From: CAYPIE01 sp964410665
GTDB taxonomy: Bacteria; Planctomycetota; Planctomycetia; Gemmatales; Gemmataceae
Direction of reading: 5' to 3'
NCBI GenBank assembly: GCA_964410665.1
Contig: CAYPIE010000013.1
Span: forward strand, 1-64,000
DNA length: 64,000 nt
Under the pieces are notes generated by a model. That model was given only the letters and a program-made list of their open reading frames with translations, was not told where the DNA came from and ran no database searches. A program made the position numbers and the translations under genes. Position 1 is the stretch's first letter, and every line of letters starts with the position of its first letter. Positions 52,279-61,814 of this stretch are shown in pieces.

Positions 52279-53475
52279 GTGCCGACCACAGAAGCTGTTA
52301 CCCTTGAAAGCGCGGTGAGCTTGTTCTCGCGATTATTGTCCGCGTCGACGGCAATTCGACCATTGCGCGAACTCCTCGCCGAGCTCTCCACCTTGTTCGG
52401 CCTGGGAGGCGTTGCAGCCCGCTGGCCCTTGGAAGGATCCGCTACGGTATTGATCTCCAGTCAGCGTTCCCCACTGAATCCAGACATTTTTGCCCTGATC
52501 AATGGCAATCCCCAGGAAGTCCGTCGGGCGCTCAGTGAAGGACAAACGGTTCCGGTGGAAACCACCGATGGTCGTCATTGCTTGATCACTCCGCTGGCGA
52601 TTCCCGGCCGCGAATCGGGCGCCGTCTGGCTGGAACAGTTTACGCCCGTGCAGTGGGCCGAGCAGGATCATCAACTGGTCATCTTCCTTAGTCAGTTATT
52701 GCCCCGCACAGAGATTCTTGCCCAACAACCCGGCGCAGCCATCGACCAAACCCGGCTCCTGCAGCGTCTCCAAGACGCCTCGATCGTTGCCGGACGGATG
52801 GCACACGATTTTGACAATATCTTGACGGGCATCCTTGGATTCACCGATTTGACCCTGGCCATGCTGCCTCATGGCTCTCAACCGCATCAATACCTCACCG
52901 AAGTCAGTAAGGTGGGGCAGCGCGGCATCGTGTTTACCCAACAGCTACACCAACTGAGTCGGAGTGGTCAGGCCCGACCACAAGCCTCGCACCTGCACGA
53001 AGTGTTGCGTGGTGAGGAGGCTCGCTTGCGGCAAAATGGTCGGGCCAATGTTCAGCTGCAACTGCAAATCCCACCCGACCTGCCGCCCATTGCCGTGGAG
53101 TCGACGCCCTTGTCGGTGGTGTTTAACCACATCATTGATAATGCCGCTGAAGCCATTCCCAATCAGGGGCAAATTACGGTCCGCGCCAACCCGATCCAGG
53201 TTTCGGCCGGACTAGCCGGCTCGTTCCTGGGCAAGGTCGCTCCCGGGGAGTGTGTCGAAGTCCAGGTAATCGACTCTGGTACCGGCATGACCGCCGAGAT
53301 TCGGGCCAAGCTCTTTGTCGAGCCCTTCTTTACGACGAAGGTTCGTCACCGTGGGCTTGGACTGGCCATCGTGTACCGTATCCTGCATGCCCATCATGCC
53401 GGTATCCAGATCAATCCTGCCTCGCCCCATGGAACCAATGTCCGGATGATTTTCCCGATTGCGCAAAATCGCTAG
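52279..53475 (+). CDS. Soluble sensor histidine kinase
   Basis: 398 residues from GTG 52279, with a GAGG ten bases upstream. No membrane segment is seen. Residues about 10-150 look like a GAF-type sensor (LGGVAARWPLEGSATVLISSQRSP). The phosphoacceptor is His176 in GRMAHDFDNILTGILGFTDL, of the HDFNN-like class used in hybrid and PAS-linked kinases. The ATPase has the N box (VVFNHIIDNAAEAI), G1 (VIDSGTGM), F box (FVEPFFTTK) and G2 (HRGLGLAIVY). It is followed within 69 bases by a response regulator with an unusual output domain, its likely partner. Confidence 0.93.
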   Translation: MPTTEAVTLESAVSLFSRLLSASTAIRPLRELLAELSTLFGLGGVAARWPLEGSATVLISSQRSPLNPDIFALINGNPQEVRRALSEGQTVPVETTDGRHCLITPLAIPGRESGAVWLEQFTPVQWAEQDHQLVIFLSQLLPRTEILAQQPGAAIDQTRLLQRLQDASIVAGRMAHDFDNILTGILGFTDLTLAMLPHGSQPHQYLTEVSKVGQRGIVFTQQLHQLSRSGQARPQASHLHEVLRGEEARLRQNGRANVQLQLQIPPDLPPIAVESTPLSVVFNHIIDNAAEAIPNQGQITVRANPIQVSAGLAGSFLGKVAPGECVEVQVIDSGTGMTAEIRAKLFVEPFFTTKVRHRGLGLAIVYRILHAHHAGIQINPASPHGTNVRMIFPIAQNR

Positions 53476-53544
53476 GCAATCTTCCTCACGACGTCTAGAA
53501 AAACATACATTGAACTTGATTTCATCGGCTGAGGAGACGGATTG

Positions 53545-54285
53545 ATGCCACCCCCGACCAATGATGCCTTTGCCCCTGCTCCGGCCGCGAGTGCTTTGCG
53601 TAGCCCCACCAGCGGACTGGGAGAACTCCAGTCTGCGGGCGAGATCCGCATCCTAATTCTTGACGACGATACCTCAACCTGTGCGTTGATTCAGGCCGCC
53701 TTGGCCAATAATGACTTTCGCATCGATTCGATTTCCGACCCTACTCTGATCGAGATGCAGCTCCGTTCGAAATCCTCAGTCGATGATCCCAACAAGAAAA
53801 AAGATGAGGATGGTTACCACCTCATCATCATGGACTATGTGCTGCCCGGACTCGAGCCTGACCAGGTTTTTGGCTGGATTCACCACTATCATCCCGATGC
53901 CAGTGTCATTGTGGTGACTGGCTATCCCTCGGTTGATAGCGTCTTAAAGAGTCTCCGCGCCCGCACCTATGACTACCTGTCGAAACCGTTCCAGATTGAC
54001 CAGTTACGCGAAATTGTCATCCGTTGCCTGGAACACAAGGGCTTGCTGCGAATGACCGAAGAGCGGCTCAAGGAATCGCTCGGTGCGGCCATCCGCGATC
54101 GCCGCAAGGCACTGGGGCTGACCCTACAGCAGATGTCCCATCGCACCGGCGTATCACTGGGGTATCTGTCACAGATTGAACTGGGCAAAAACTCTGCCTC
54201 GATCGAAACGCTTTATCGCATTTGCCTAGCCCTAGGCATCAAGATGGCGGACCTATTTCAACATGTGCAGAATGAGCGCGTCTGA
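53545..54285 (+). CDS. Response regulator with XRE-type HTH output
   Basis: 246 residues from ATG 53545, with GAGGAG nine bases upstream; a TTG three bases earlier is possible. After a disordered start (1-30) comes a receiver domain: acidic pocket ILDDDTST, phosphoacceptor Asp97 in IIMDYVLPG, Thr125 in VVTGYPS and Lys147 in LSKPF. A helical linker leads to an XRE/Cro-type helix-turn-helix at about 176-235 (IRDRRKALGLTLQQMSHRTGVSLGYLSQIELGKNSASIETLYRICLALGI). Receiver domains are usually fused to OmpR, NarL or NtrC outputs; an XRE output is uncommon. It follows the kinase gene closely. Confidence 0.93.
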   Translation: MPPPTNDAFAPAPAASALRSPTSGLGELQSAGEIRILILDDDTSTCALIQAALANNDFRIDSISDPTLIEMQLRSKSSVDDPNKKKDEDGYHLIIMDYVLPGLEPDQVFGWIHHYHPDASVIVVTGYPSVDSVLKSLRARTYDYLSKPFQIDQLREIVIRCLEHKGLLRMTEERLKESLGAAIRDRRKALGLTLQQMSHRTGVSLGYLSQIELGKNSASIETLYRICLALGIKMADLFQHVQNERV

Positions 54286-54334
54286 GTCGCCCAAGGATAT
54301 GCTCCGCGAAGCGTTCGCGTCTTGTCACAACCGC

Positions 54335-54372
54335 CCGGAAGCGGGTAGCGGTATGAGCGTCTCCGCTTCCGG
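54335..54372. terminator. Hairpin between the convergent response regulator and giant surface gene
   Basis: CCGGAAGCGG (54335-54344) pairs with CCGCTTCCGG (54363-54372) over an 18-base loop. It sits in the 100-base space between two convergent genes, so it may stop transcripts from both sides. Confidence 0.5.
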
Positions 54373-54385
54373 ACGATGAGATTTG

Positions 54386-57300
54386 TTAGGCCACGAAGAC
54401 AGCAAACAGCCCCTCTTCCTCGTCTTCGCCCTCCTGTGCACCGCTTTGCCCGATCAACAGCTCATCCTGAGCTGGAGTCGCCCAGATCAGTGGTGCTGCG
54501 GACGAATCGAGCTTTCCCGTGGGCATCAGCGTCGTCTCCGGTTCCTGATTGCCCAAACCCATTCCGTGATTGCCGTTCGTCGGTGTGTTCACCAGGCCAA
54601 AGACCAAGGCCGGCCCGTCCTCCGAGCCCGATTGTTCGGCAACCGAAGCTCCCTCAGGAAGAATGGTGACTCGACCATCGACCGCATCAATGCCATTGGT
54701 CGGTGCCGGGATCAGGATCAACGACTCGCCCGCAGCGTTATAAAGCGCGGTGGTCGTCCCTTCAAACGCCATGAGGTTCAAGTAGCCATCGCCCGTCGCT
54801 CCTGGGTTTACCGTCAGGTCAAAGCGGAACAGTTCCCCAAGTGCACCATAAGCCAGATCCAGCCCAGGTCCAAAGGCCACCGCTTGGAAGATCACCCGCC
54901 CAGGAACCTCCATATTGAAGATGCTCGCGAAGCCATCGCCGAGCAGCGTCCCCAGTTGAGGTGCGGTAATCGTAAACACGCTTGGATCGTAAGTGATTAC
55001 CACGGCAGCACTACTCAGATTAATCCCCGACCGATCGGTCACCTCCAGCTCAATTGGAACCGAGATAGTGCCTCCCGGGACGGCTTGCAGGTCCTGAGCA
55101 ATGTAGAGCTTCGGATCCGGCCCTTGTGCCGTGGGTAGATCGAGCAAATTCGGAATCGCCGGGATCTCATCCACAACGCGTTGGGCTGCCTGCTGCAACA
55201 CCAGAATTACATCGGAGACTTGAACCCGCTGATCGCCGTTGATGTCCCCAATGATATTGGGATCGACCAGCGGTGCGTTGACAAAGCCACGGGTTCGCTG
55301 CGCGGCGTAGTTGAGCTGCAAGGAGACGTCATTGACCTGGATCTTGCCATCGCCGTCGATGTCGCCCAGATACTGCACCATATGCACCGCATCGTCGGCG
55401 CTGGCGCCAATTTGGCCGTCGTTGATCACCACTTCGGTGATGTCGAGGATCTGCTTGGCCGCGTAAGGAGCATCCTCAGGAATGGTCGCGATCAGCCGCC
55501 CCAGATCAAGAGGACCGGCCGGCAAGGGAATTGGGCTGGTGAGGGTCAACACCATTTGTCCCGGCTGGCTGCTCTCGGTGCTCAACGCCGCTCCTTCGGG
55601 GAGCGCTGTTCCCGGCAGCACGTCGTTGATCGCTAGGAGGGCCGGGTCATAGCTCAGCGACAGGCTCAGGGTAGTGATCCCCGCCCCATTACTCAGGGAC
55701 AGCGGGACCCCGGTCGTGTCCGCGGGGTAGTTCACGGCCTGACCGGTTCCACGAACCAGATCAGGGATGCCGACCACCACCTCGCGGGGCCGTTCGATGG
55801 TGAACAGCGAGCCGTAGTCGCCTCCGGGCAGGCCATCGTCATCGCCATCGAGGAGGGTGCCATCGGTCATACGAAATCCATCTGCGGCACTACGGAGGGT
55901 CAGATGATAGAATCCCGACGTTGGAATCCCGCCGGTGGCCACGAAAGTCAGCGACTTGTAGTCCTCCGCCAGGAACACGGTGCCCCGCAGTGGCATACCG
56001 GTCTCATGCGACATCACCGTCAAATCGGCTAAGCCATAGGCGCCATTGGCGTCGTAGAGATTCAGTACCTCCGGATCGAAGGGTTGGCTAAAGGTCACCG
56101 TCACTCCGGTGCTGGTCGGCACCAGGTCCATGACTTCCAGCATCTGCGGCGCGGCGGCCTCAACCGTGACGGTGGCGGTTGCCGTCGCCGTCATCCCGTT
56201 GCCGTCGTTGACGGTATACATAAAGGTGTCGATCCCGGTGAAACCAGCATTCGGGGTGTACTCCGCATGGTTGTCGACCATGCGAATACGGCCATTGACC
56301 GGCGTGCTCACGGTGGCCAGTTGCAGGCTATCGCCATCGGGATCGGTGTCGTTGGCCAGTACATCAAGGCCGTAGCTTTGACCTGTTGCGACGGTGAACG
56401 CATCGTCAACAGCGATCGGCTGCTCATTGACGTTGGTGATGGTGATGGTCAGCGTTTGGGTGGTTGTGGCCTCGCCATCGCTGACTTCGATGATCGCGAC
56501 ATAACGGTTATCGCCGTCCGCGTCGACGGGAGCCTCGTAGTCCGGTGCCTCCGCAAAGGTAACCGCCCCGGTATCGAGATCCATGTTGAACAAGTCAGCA
56601 TCCGCCCCAGAGAGGCTGTAAGTCAGCGTCTGGGTGATAGCGTTGGGGTCGCTGGCCAGCACCGTAGTGACCGCCGTGCTATTCTCGGCGATACTGAGCT
56701 CAACCTCGGGGACGCCGTTGTTGCTTAGGATCCGCGGCGGAGTGTTGCCTAGGTTGACGACAAACACATCGGTCCGCTGGTTAGTATCGTTGGCCACAAA
56801 GTTGCTGGCTTCACTCTGAAAGGTGATGAACTGGCCGTCTGGACTGATCATTGGCCCGAACGAGGGGGCATTGCCCACAGAGTCTTCGGCCTCATAGCTG
56901 ATCAATGTGATCTGGCCGGTGGCGTCGAAGAGATACACATCACTCACCTGGTTGGTGTCGCCAAGCTCCGGTTGGTCGAAGGCCGTGGTGTAGGCCAAGA
57001 AGTAGCCATCATAGCTCAGGGCAAGGTCCTGAGCCCCCGGCAGATCCAGTCGAGTGGTTTGGCCAGTCACCAGATCGCGGACGAACACATCGGCAGCGTC
57101 GTTGGTGTCGTTGGCCACCAGATTGCTGGCCTCACTGATGAAAGCGGCGAAGCGGCCATCCCCACTAAGGGTAATTCCCTGGGAAGCCCCGTCACTCGGC
57201 TCACCTGTGGGGGTCTGGCTGATCACCTGAAAGGTCTGCGTCTGGGTATTGTAAACACCGACCTCGGTGGTCAGATCCTCCCGAGTAAAGGTGACACCGA

Positions 57301-59239
57301 GATAACTGCCATCGAAGCTGATGCTACCGATCGACTCGTTGCCGATCACCTCGGTGGGAGGGCTGAAACGCTGGATTGCTCCCGTTTCCAGATCGCGGAA
57401 GAAAAAGTCGGGGCGATTGTTGTCATCGTTATCGGTCAGGTTGCTGGCCGCGCTGATGAAGGCAATGTAGCGACCATCCGGGGTAAATACCCCCTGGCTG
57501 GACCAGCCGTTTGCCTCGATACCATCAGCACTGGTGCTGACTCGGATCGTCGTGCCTTCGAGAATATCGCGCACGAACAAGTCACGGACAGCGTTATTGT
57601 CTTCGGCAATCAGGTTTGCAGCATCGCTTTCAAACAATACATAGCGGCCATTTTGGCTGATGGCGAGTACATATGAACCAGCGTCGGCGGGAATGCCATC
57701 AATGCCAACACTCACCAGCGTCGTGGTCTGCGTCTGGGTGTCATGCACAAAGGCATCAACCTGGTCGTTGCGGTCGCCGGGAACCAGATTACTGGCCGCG
57801 CTGTGGAAGGCGATATAGCGGTTGTCGAGGCTAATCACCGAACCGAAGGAGTCGGCGTTCCCCTGGCTAGGCATGCTCGCCGCGGTGATCAGTTCCAGTG
57901 TTTCGCCGGCACGATCGACGGCAAAGATGTCGGCCACACCATTGCGGTCGTTCTCGATCAGGCTAGTCGCTTCGCTGGCGAAAACGAGCACATTCCCATC
58001 GTCACTCATGTCCAGGGCCAGGGTAGCGCCGGTTTCGGCAGGGCCCCCTTCGCCGGTGACCAGCTCCAACTCGCCAGTGTTCAGGTCCATGATGGCGACA
58101 TCGATGGCACCGGGCGGGGTGGCCTCGGTCAGATTGGTGGCGGTGGTACGGTAAGCAATCACGCTGCCATCGTCACTCAGGGTGGGCATCATGGCGGAGC
58201 CGTTGGCCTCGCCACCGGTAGCAGTCATGCTGACCCGCTCAATACTAGCTAGCTCGCGATCGACCAGGAAGATATCGCTGACCCGGTTGCTATCGCCCGG
58301 CACCAGATTGCTAGCCGCGCTCTGAAAGGCAATGAAGCGGCCGTCACGACTAATCACGGGAGCCGCAGAGTGGTTGTTCCCTTCGGTATCATCGCCGGCC
58401 TCGCTGACCCGCATGGTCAGGTTGCTCTCACGCTGATGCAAGTAGACATCCTGGAAACCATTGGTGTCGCCCGCGGTCAGGTTATTCGCTGCGGTCTGGA
58501 ACACGACAAAGCGGCCATCAGTACTAATCTGCGATTGCTGCACAGCGGCATTCGCGCTAACGCCAGCGGTGGACACGCTGACCTGCTCAGTGCTGCCCAG
58601 CTGGAGGTCGCGGACGAAGACATCGCGGAGCCCGTCGGTGTCCTCTGGCACCATGTAGTCGGCACTGCTCTCGAAGCTCACATAGCGGCCGTCGCCGCTG
58701 ATATCGGGGGCGAACGAACTGGCAAACACCTGAGCCCCGGTGCTGCCCACGCTGACCCGGGTGACGCTGGCCGACTCCTGGTCGTAGACAAAGATGTCGG
58801 CGACACCGTTGGTGTCATCGGGCACTAGGTTGCTGGCGTAGCTGGCGAAGGCAATGTAGCGGCCGTCGCCGCTGATGGCCGGGGTGAACGAGCGGGAGTT
58901 GGCTTGAGTGCCGTCGCTGGCCACGCTGATCCGAGTGGTCATCCCAGTGTCGCGATCGCGGACGAAGACGTCACTGACGCCGTTGGTGTCGCCGACGACC
59001 AAGTTGCTGGCCTCACTGGTGAAGGCGACATAACGGCCGTCACCGCTGACCACCGGCTCCGAGGAGATCTGGCCGGCCTGCTCAGGGTTGCTGTCGACAC
59101 TCACCCGAGTGATGACCGATGGGGTGACCCGCGCCTCGAGCACCTCATGCTGGAGGCGTGCCGTCTTCCGTGGGCGGCGACGAGCCTGGCGTGAGCGGCT
59201 GGGCATCTGGCAGGAAATCCATTTCCACAATCCACGCAT
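54386..59239 (-). CDS. Giant surface protein: 14 propeller-type repeats, cadherin-like and cohesin-dockerin-cohesin
   Basis: 1617 residues from ATG 59239, where AGAGGTG lies upstream. Near residues 29-41 the motif LQHEVLEARVTPS appears after a basic start. Residues about 45-780 hold 14 repeats of about 52 residues (SGDGRYIAFxSxASNLVxxDTNxVxDIFVxD), of the TolB/WD40-like PD40 type; 14 would fit two seven-bladed propellers. Then come a cadherin-like domain (VVTTVLASDPNAITQTLTYSL-type), a tandem-95 repeat, and an Ig-like SbsA region. At 55.1-55.75 kb a cohesin-like domain, a dockerin (GDIDGDGKIQVNDV and GDINGDQRVQVSDV calcium loops) and a second cohesin follow. Acidic C-terminus. Probably a surface scaffold. 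Confidence 0.85.
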   Translation of the reverse strand: MRGLWKWISCQMPSRSRQARRRPRKTARLQHEVLEARVTPSVITRVSVDSNPEQAGQISSEPVVSGDGRYVAFTSEASNLVVGDTNGVSDVFVRDRDTGMTTRISVASDGTQANSRSFTPAISGDGRYIAFASYASNLVPDDTNGVADIFVYDQESASVTRVSVGSTGAQVFASSFAPDISGDGRYVSFESSADYMVPEDTDGLRDVFVRDLQLGSTEQVSVSTAGVSANAAVQQSQISTDGRFVVFQTAANNLTAGDTNGFQDVYLHQRESNLTMRVSEAGDDTEGNNHSAAPVISRDGRFIAFQSAASNLVPGDSNRVSDIFLVDRELASIERVSMTATGGEANGSAMMPTLSDDGSVIAYRTTATNLTEATPPGAIDVAIMDLNTGELELVTGEGGPAETGATLALDMSDDGNVLVFASEATSLIENDRNGVADIFAVDRAGETLELITAASMPSQGNADSFGSVISLDNRYIAFHSAASNLVPGDRNDQVDAFVHDTQTQTTTLVSVGIDGIPADAGSYVLAISQNGRYVLFESDAANLIAEDNNAVRDLFVRDILEGTTIRVSTSADGIEANGWSSQGVFTPDGRYIAFISAASNLTDNDDNNRPDFFFRDLETGAIQRFSPPTEVIGNESIGSISFDGSYLGVTFTREDLTTEVGVYNTQTQTFQVISQTPTGEPSDGASQGITLSGDGRFAAFISEASNLVANDTNDAADVFVRDLVTGQTTRLDLPGAQDLALSYDGYFLAYTTAFDQPELGDTNQVSDVYLFDATGQITLISYEAEDSVGNAPSFGPMISPDGQFITFQSEASNFVANDTNQRTDVFVVNLGNTPPRILSNNGVPEVELSIAENSTAVTTVLASDPNAITQTLTYSLSGADADLFNMDLDTGAVTFAEAPDYEAPVDADGDNRYVAIIEVSDGEATTTQTLTITITNVNEQPIAVDDAFTVATGQSYGLDVLANDTDPDGDSLQLATVSTPVNGRIRMVDNHAEYTPNAGFTGIDTFMYTVNDGNGMTATATATVTVEAAAPQMLEVMDLVPTSTGVTVTFSQPFDPEVLNLYDANGAYGLADLTVMSHETGMPLRGTVFLAEDYKSLTFVATGGIPTSGFYHLTLRSAADGFRMTDGTLLDGDDDGLPGGDYGSLFTIERPREVVVGIPDLVRGTGQAVNYPADTTGVPLSLSNGAGITTLSLSLSYDPALLAINDVLPGTALPEGAALSTESSQPGQMVLTLTSPIPLPAGPLDLGRLIATIPEDAPYAAKQILDITEVVINDGQIGASADDAVHMVQYLGDIDGDGKIQVNDVSLQLNYAAQRTRGFVNAPLVDPNIIGDINGDQRVQVSDVILVLQQAAQRVVDEIPAIPNLLDLPTAQGPDPKLYIAQDLQAVPGGTISVPIELEVTDRSGINLSSAAVVITYDPSVFTITAPQLGTLLGDGFASIFNMEVPGRVIFQAVAFGPGLDLAYGALGELFRFDLTVNPGATGDGYLNLMAFEGTTTALYNAAGESLILIPAPTNGIDAVDGRVTILPEGASVAEQSGSEDGPALVFGLVNTPTNGNHGMGLGNQEPETTLMPTGKLDSSAAPLIWATPAQDELLIGQSGAQEGEDEEEGLFAVFVA

Positions 59240-59401
59240 GGAACACACCTCTTGGTTACGGGGGCCTATTTCCCCCAAGGAACGGAACCACCGGGATCCT
59301 CCCCCGGAGCCACGGCGGAACTTCCGAATCAGAACAGACTCGTTACCAGGCATCCCCCCCTGCCCACTGGGGACAAGGGGATCCATCCTGCGAGCAGGAG
59401 T

Positions 59402-61477
59402 TCATTCCACGACCACCGTCAAACTCGGTGGGAACAGCTGGAACGAAACCTCCAGCTTCGGCCGCTTCAGCTCGGCCTCTGGCGGATCAGCCAGGGTCTT
59501 CGACTGGCTGGAGATCCGGTCAGGCAAGGGCGCTGGGGTCATAGTGGGACGCCTCTCTCGTCGTTGCGGTCCCTGGCAGACGCCCTGGGTCGGCAGGTCC
59601 ACCAGGTGGGGCGTCACCAGGATGACCTGCTCCTGGACGGTGTCGGTGAACGACGTCCAGCGGAACAGCGGCCCGATGACGGGCAGATCGGCGAGGACCG
59701 GGATCCGCGTCGTCGATGCTTGCCGCGCCGGCTGGTCGAGCAGGGTGAGGGCGTAGGTCTGGCCCGGCTCCATGACGACCGAGGCGCGCAACGACTGCTC
59801 GTCGAAGCCCGGGACCGATCCGGAGGCGGTCATGATCCCGAGGTCGGGGTTGACGTTGCGCGCACGCGGGCCGACTTCGAGGTGGATTTTGCCGTTCTCG
59901 AGGACGACCGGCAGAAACTCCAGATCGGTACCGACTTCTTCGTAATCGACCGGTCGCGCCCCGGTATTCGGATGCACGCCCGGCACGGGCACCTTCCCTC
60001 CACTCGAGAATCGCGCCGGTTTCTCGCTCTCGGTGATGAGCAGGGGCTCGGCGAGGAGCTTCACCATCCCTTCGTGACGGAGCGTGTATAGCAACGCCTT
60101 CCATTTCGCCGGCACTAGGCCGTGCTCGATCCCTGACGCCAACGAGAGCTGCCCGGACCCAGCCATCCCGGTCAGACCGCTCAACACCGAGTGCGGCTTG
60201 CCGTCCGGGGCGTACGCCGGGTCGAACCAACCCCGCTTGCAGGCTTCGCTACGGCTGACCTGGGCGAACATCACGTCGAGCTGCACTGCCTTCGGCTTCG
60301 CCTCGACGCGCATGGCGTTGATGACGTTGGTTGGTTCGTCGGCGGCACCCAGGGCGCTGTGGACCAGCCGGACGATCGGCTGCATGTCTTCCGCCCGGGC
60401 GACGGTGCCCGTGAGCACCACCTGGCGGTCTCGGCCCATGACAACCTTCACATGGGTCGAGGGTTTGAGGTGCTCGATCACCTGGTTCAGCACTTCCAAC
60501 TTGCTCAGCTGCTGGAGCTCTGATCGTGGAGTTATCGGGACAATGGCGTTCGGAGTGACCAGGACCACCAACTCCTGTTCGGTCTGCCGCGTCATCTTGA
60601 CCTTACACAGCGGCCCCGACGGGGTGAGCCCGCCCAGGATCGGCACCGTCACCGGGGTCGCCCGTGCCATCGGGTGATCGAGCAACGTGACGGCACAGGT
60701 TTGACCGGACTTCATCTCGATCTGCGCAGGGAACGATCGCCAGTCCCGATCGGGTGTGCCACGGACTCGTGGTTCCACTTCGAGGTAAATCTGCCCGTTG
60801 GGGTAGACGATGGGGAGCAATCCCAGTTGGACGCCAATGTTCTCGAAGTTCAGGCGGGCCGGACGGCCGCTCTGGGCCGCGAGCTTCGGGTCAGCCAGGA
60901 TCCTGGCAACTCCTTCCGCATGCAGGCTTTCCAACATTTCTTTACACTTTGCCGGGACAATGCCGAACTTGGACCCACCGGGTGTCTGCCCACCGAAGCC
61001 GAGCCTGCCAGCCGCGGTCTTGCCGATGACCTCGAGGGAGAAGCCACGCTCACGGGCTCGTGTGACGTCCACCAAAGCCACCATCACATCCAGCTGCACC
61101 TGTTGTCCATGCCCGGAACCGACGGTAACCGGGTAGACCTCCGAGTTGCCCAACTCATCGATAACAGTCACCCGGGTTTGTCCAGCCGTCTTGCCCGTCA
61201 GGGTGACTGCTCTGGGGTCGCTCGAGTCAGCCGCAACCTGTACCACCTTGTCGTCGGCGGCAACGACCTCGCAGACCATTCCCCCACTGCCCATGGTGAA
61301 CGATGCCGTACCATCGAGCGGCACCTGCAGACCCCCTCGGGCGTCGAATGTCACTGAGATCGGCGGCGCCTGGATCGCCTGTGGGATCGGGTCCGGCAAC
61401 TGAGCCGGTACCGGCCCCCCGAGCAGGCAGGCGGCCAGAACCGCCCAGGCACAACGCTGGGGTGTCAACCGTGGCAT
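59402..61477 (-). CDS. Protein with two secretin domains and a BON domain
   Basis: 691 residues; GGAGGG precedes the ATG. A signal peptide (about 1-25) is followed by a pilus-assembly N-terminal domain of CpaC/RcpA type (about 39-120, ISVTFDARGGLQVPLDGTAS). A first secretin-like domain (about 125-310) contains VQLDVMVALVDVTRARERGF and LLPIVYPNGQIYLEVEPRV. A BON-like domain (about 325-392) follows, then a second secretin-like domain (about 395-640: AVQLDVMFAQVSRSEACKRGW, VGTDLEFLPVVLENGKIHLEVGP, PVLADLPVIGPLF). Secretins usually have one such domain per chain. The C-terminal tail is basic/proline-rich. It lies next to the giant cohesin-dockerin gene. Confidence 0.85.
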   Translation of the reverse strand: MPRLTPQRCAWAVLAACLLGGPVPAQLPDPIPQAIQAPPISVTFDARGGLQVPLDGTASFTMGSGGMVCEVVAADDKVVQVAADSSDPRAVTLTGKTAGQTRVTVIDELGNSEVYPVTVGSGHGQQVQLDVMVALVDVTRARERGFSLEVIGKTAAGRLGFGGQTPGGSKFGIVPAKCKEMLESLHAEGVARILADPKLAAQSGRPARLNFENIGVQLGLLPIVYPNGQIYLEVEPRVRGTPDRDWRSFPAQIEMKSGQTCAVTLLDHPMARATPVTVPILGGLTPSGPLCKVKMTRQTEQELVVLVTPNAIVPITPRSELQQLSKLEVLNQVIEHLKPSTHVKVVMGRDRQVVLTGTVARAEDMQPIVRLVHSALGAADEPTNVINAMRVEAKPKAVQLDVMFAQVSRSEACKRGWFDPAYAPDGKPHSVLSGLTGMAGSGQLSLASGIEHGLVPAKWKALLYTLRHEGMVKLLAEPLLITESEKPARFSSGGKVPVPGVHPNTGARPVDYEEVGTDLEFLPVVLENGKIHLEVGPRARNVNPDLGIMTASGSVPGFDEQSLRASVVMEPGQTYALTLLDQPARQASTTRIPVLADLPVIGPLFRWTSFTDTVQEQVILVTPHLVDLPTQGVCQGPQRRERRPTMTPAPLPDRISSQSKTLADPPEAELKRPKLEVSFQLFPPSLTVVVE

Positions 61478-61814
61478 TGAATTCCCTCCACGCGAACGTC
61501 GTTCCAGCGAATAGTGAAGTGAGCGAACCCGAGGGGTGGGCCACCCACGAGTCGAAGGAGCTTCGCGAACAGTCGGTGATTCTGGGTTAAGCGCAGCCAG
61601 GAGGGGTGCATCCTTGCCTCGGAGCGAGAAGCCAACAAGGGCCCATCCGTGACCCTAAATGAATGGTGAGGATGATAGCCTTTGCGAAATCGGCAATGCA
61701 AGAGGGTTTCTCGGCGGGGCGTTTTCCCCGCCGGGGCGCTGCGTGCCGAACTGGCATTCCCGAAGGCCAAAAAAAGATCCGTGTGGAATTCGATGTGCTT
61801 ACTCGATCAACAAA
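61478..61814. other. Intergenic region with a GC-rich hairpin
   Basis: No gene is seen. The hairpin CGGCGGGG-CGTTTT-CCCCGCCG (61712-61733) is likely the terminator of the protease gene, which ends at 61815. The secretin gene starts at the left end of this stretch. Confidence 0.6.
61712..61733 (-). terminator. GC-rich hairpin downstream of the protease gene
   Basis: Arms of 8 bp (61712-61719 and 61726-61733) with loop CGTTTT. No T-run follows on the minus strand, so it might act as a rho-aided or structural stop. Confidence 0.4.
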
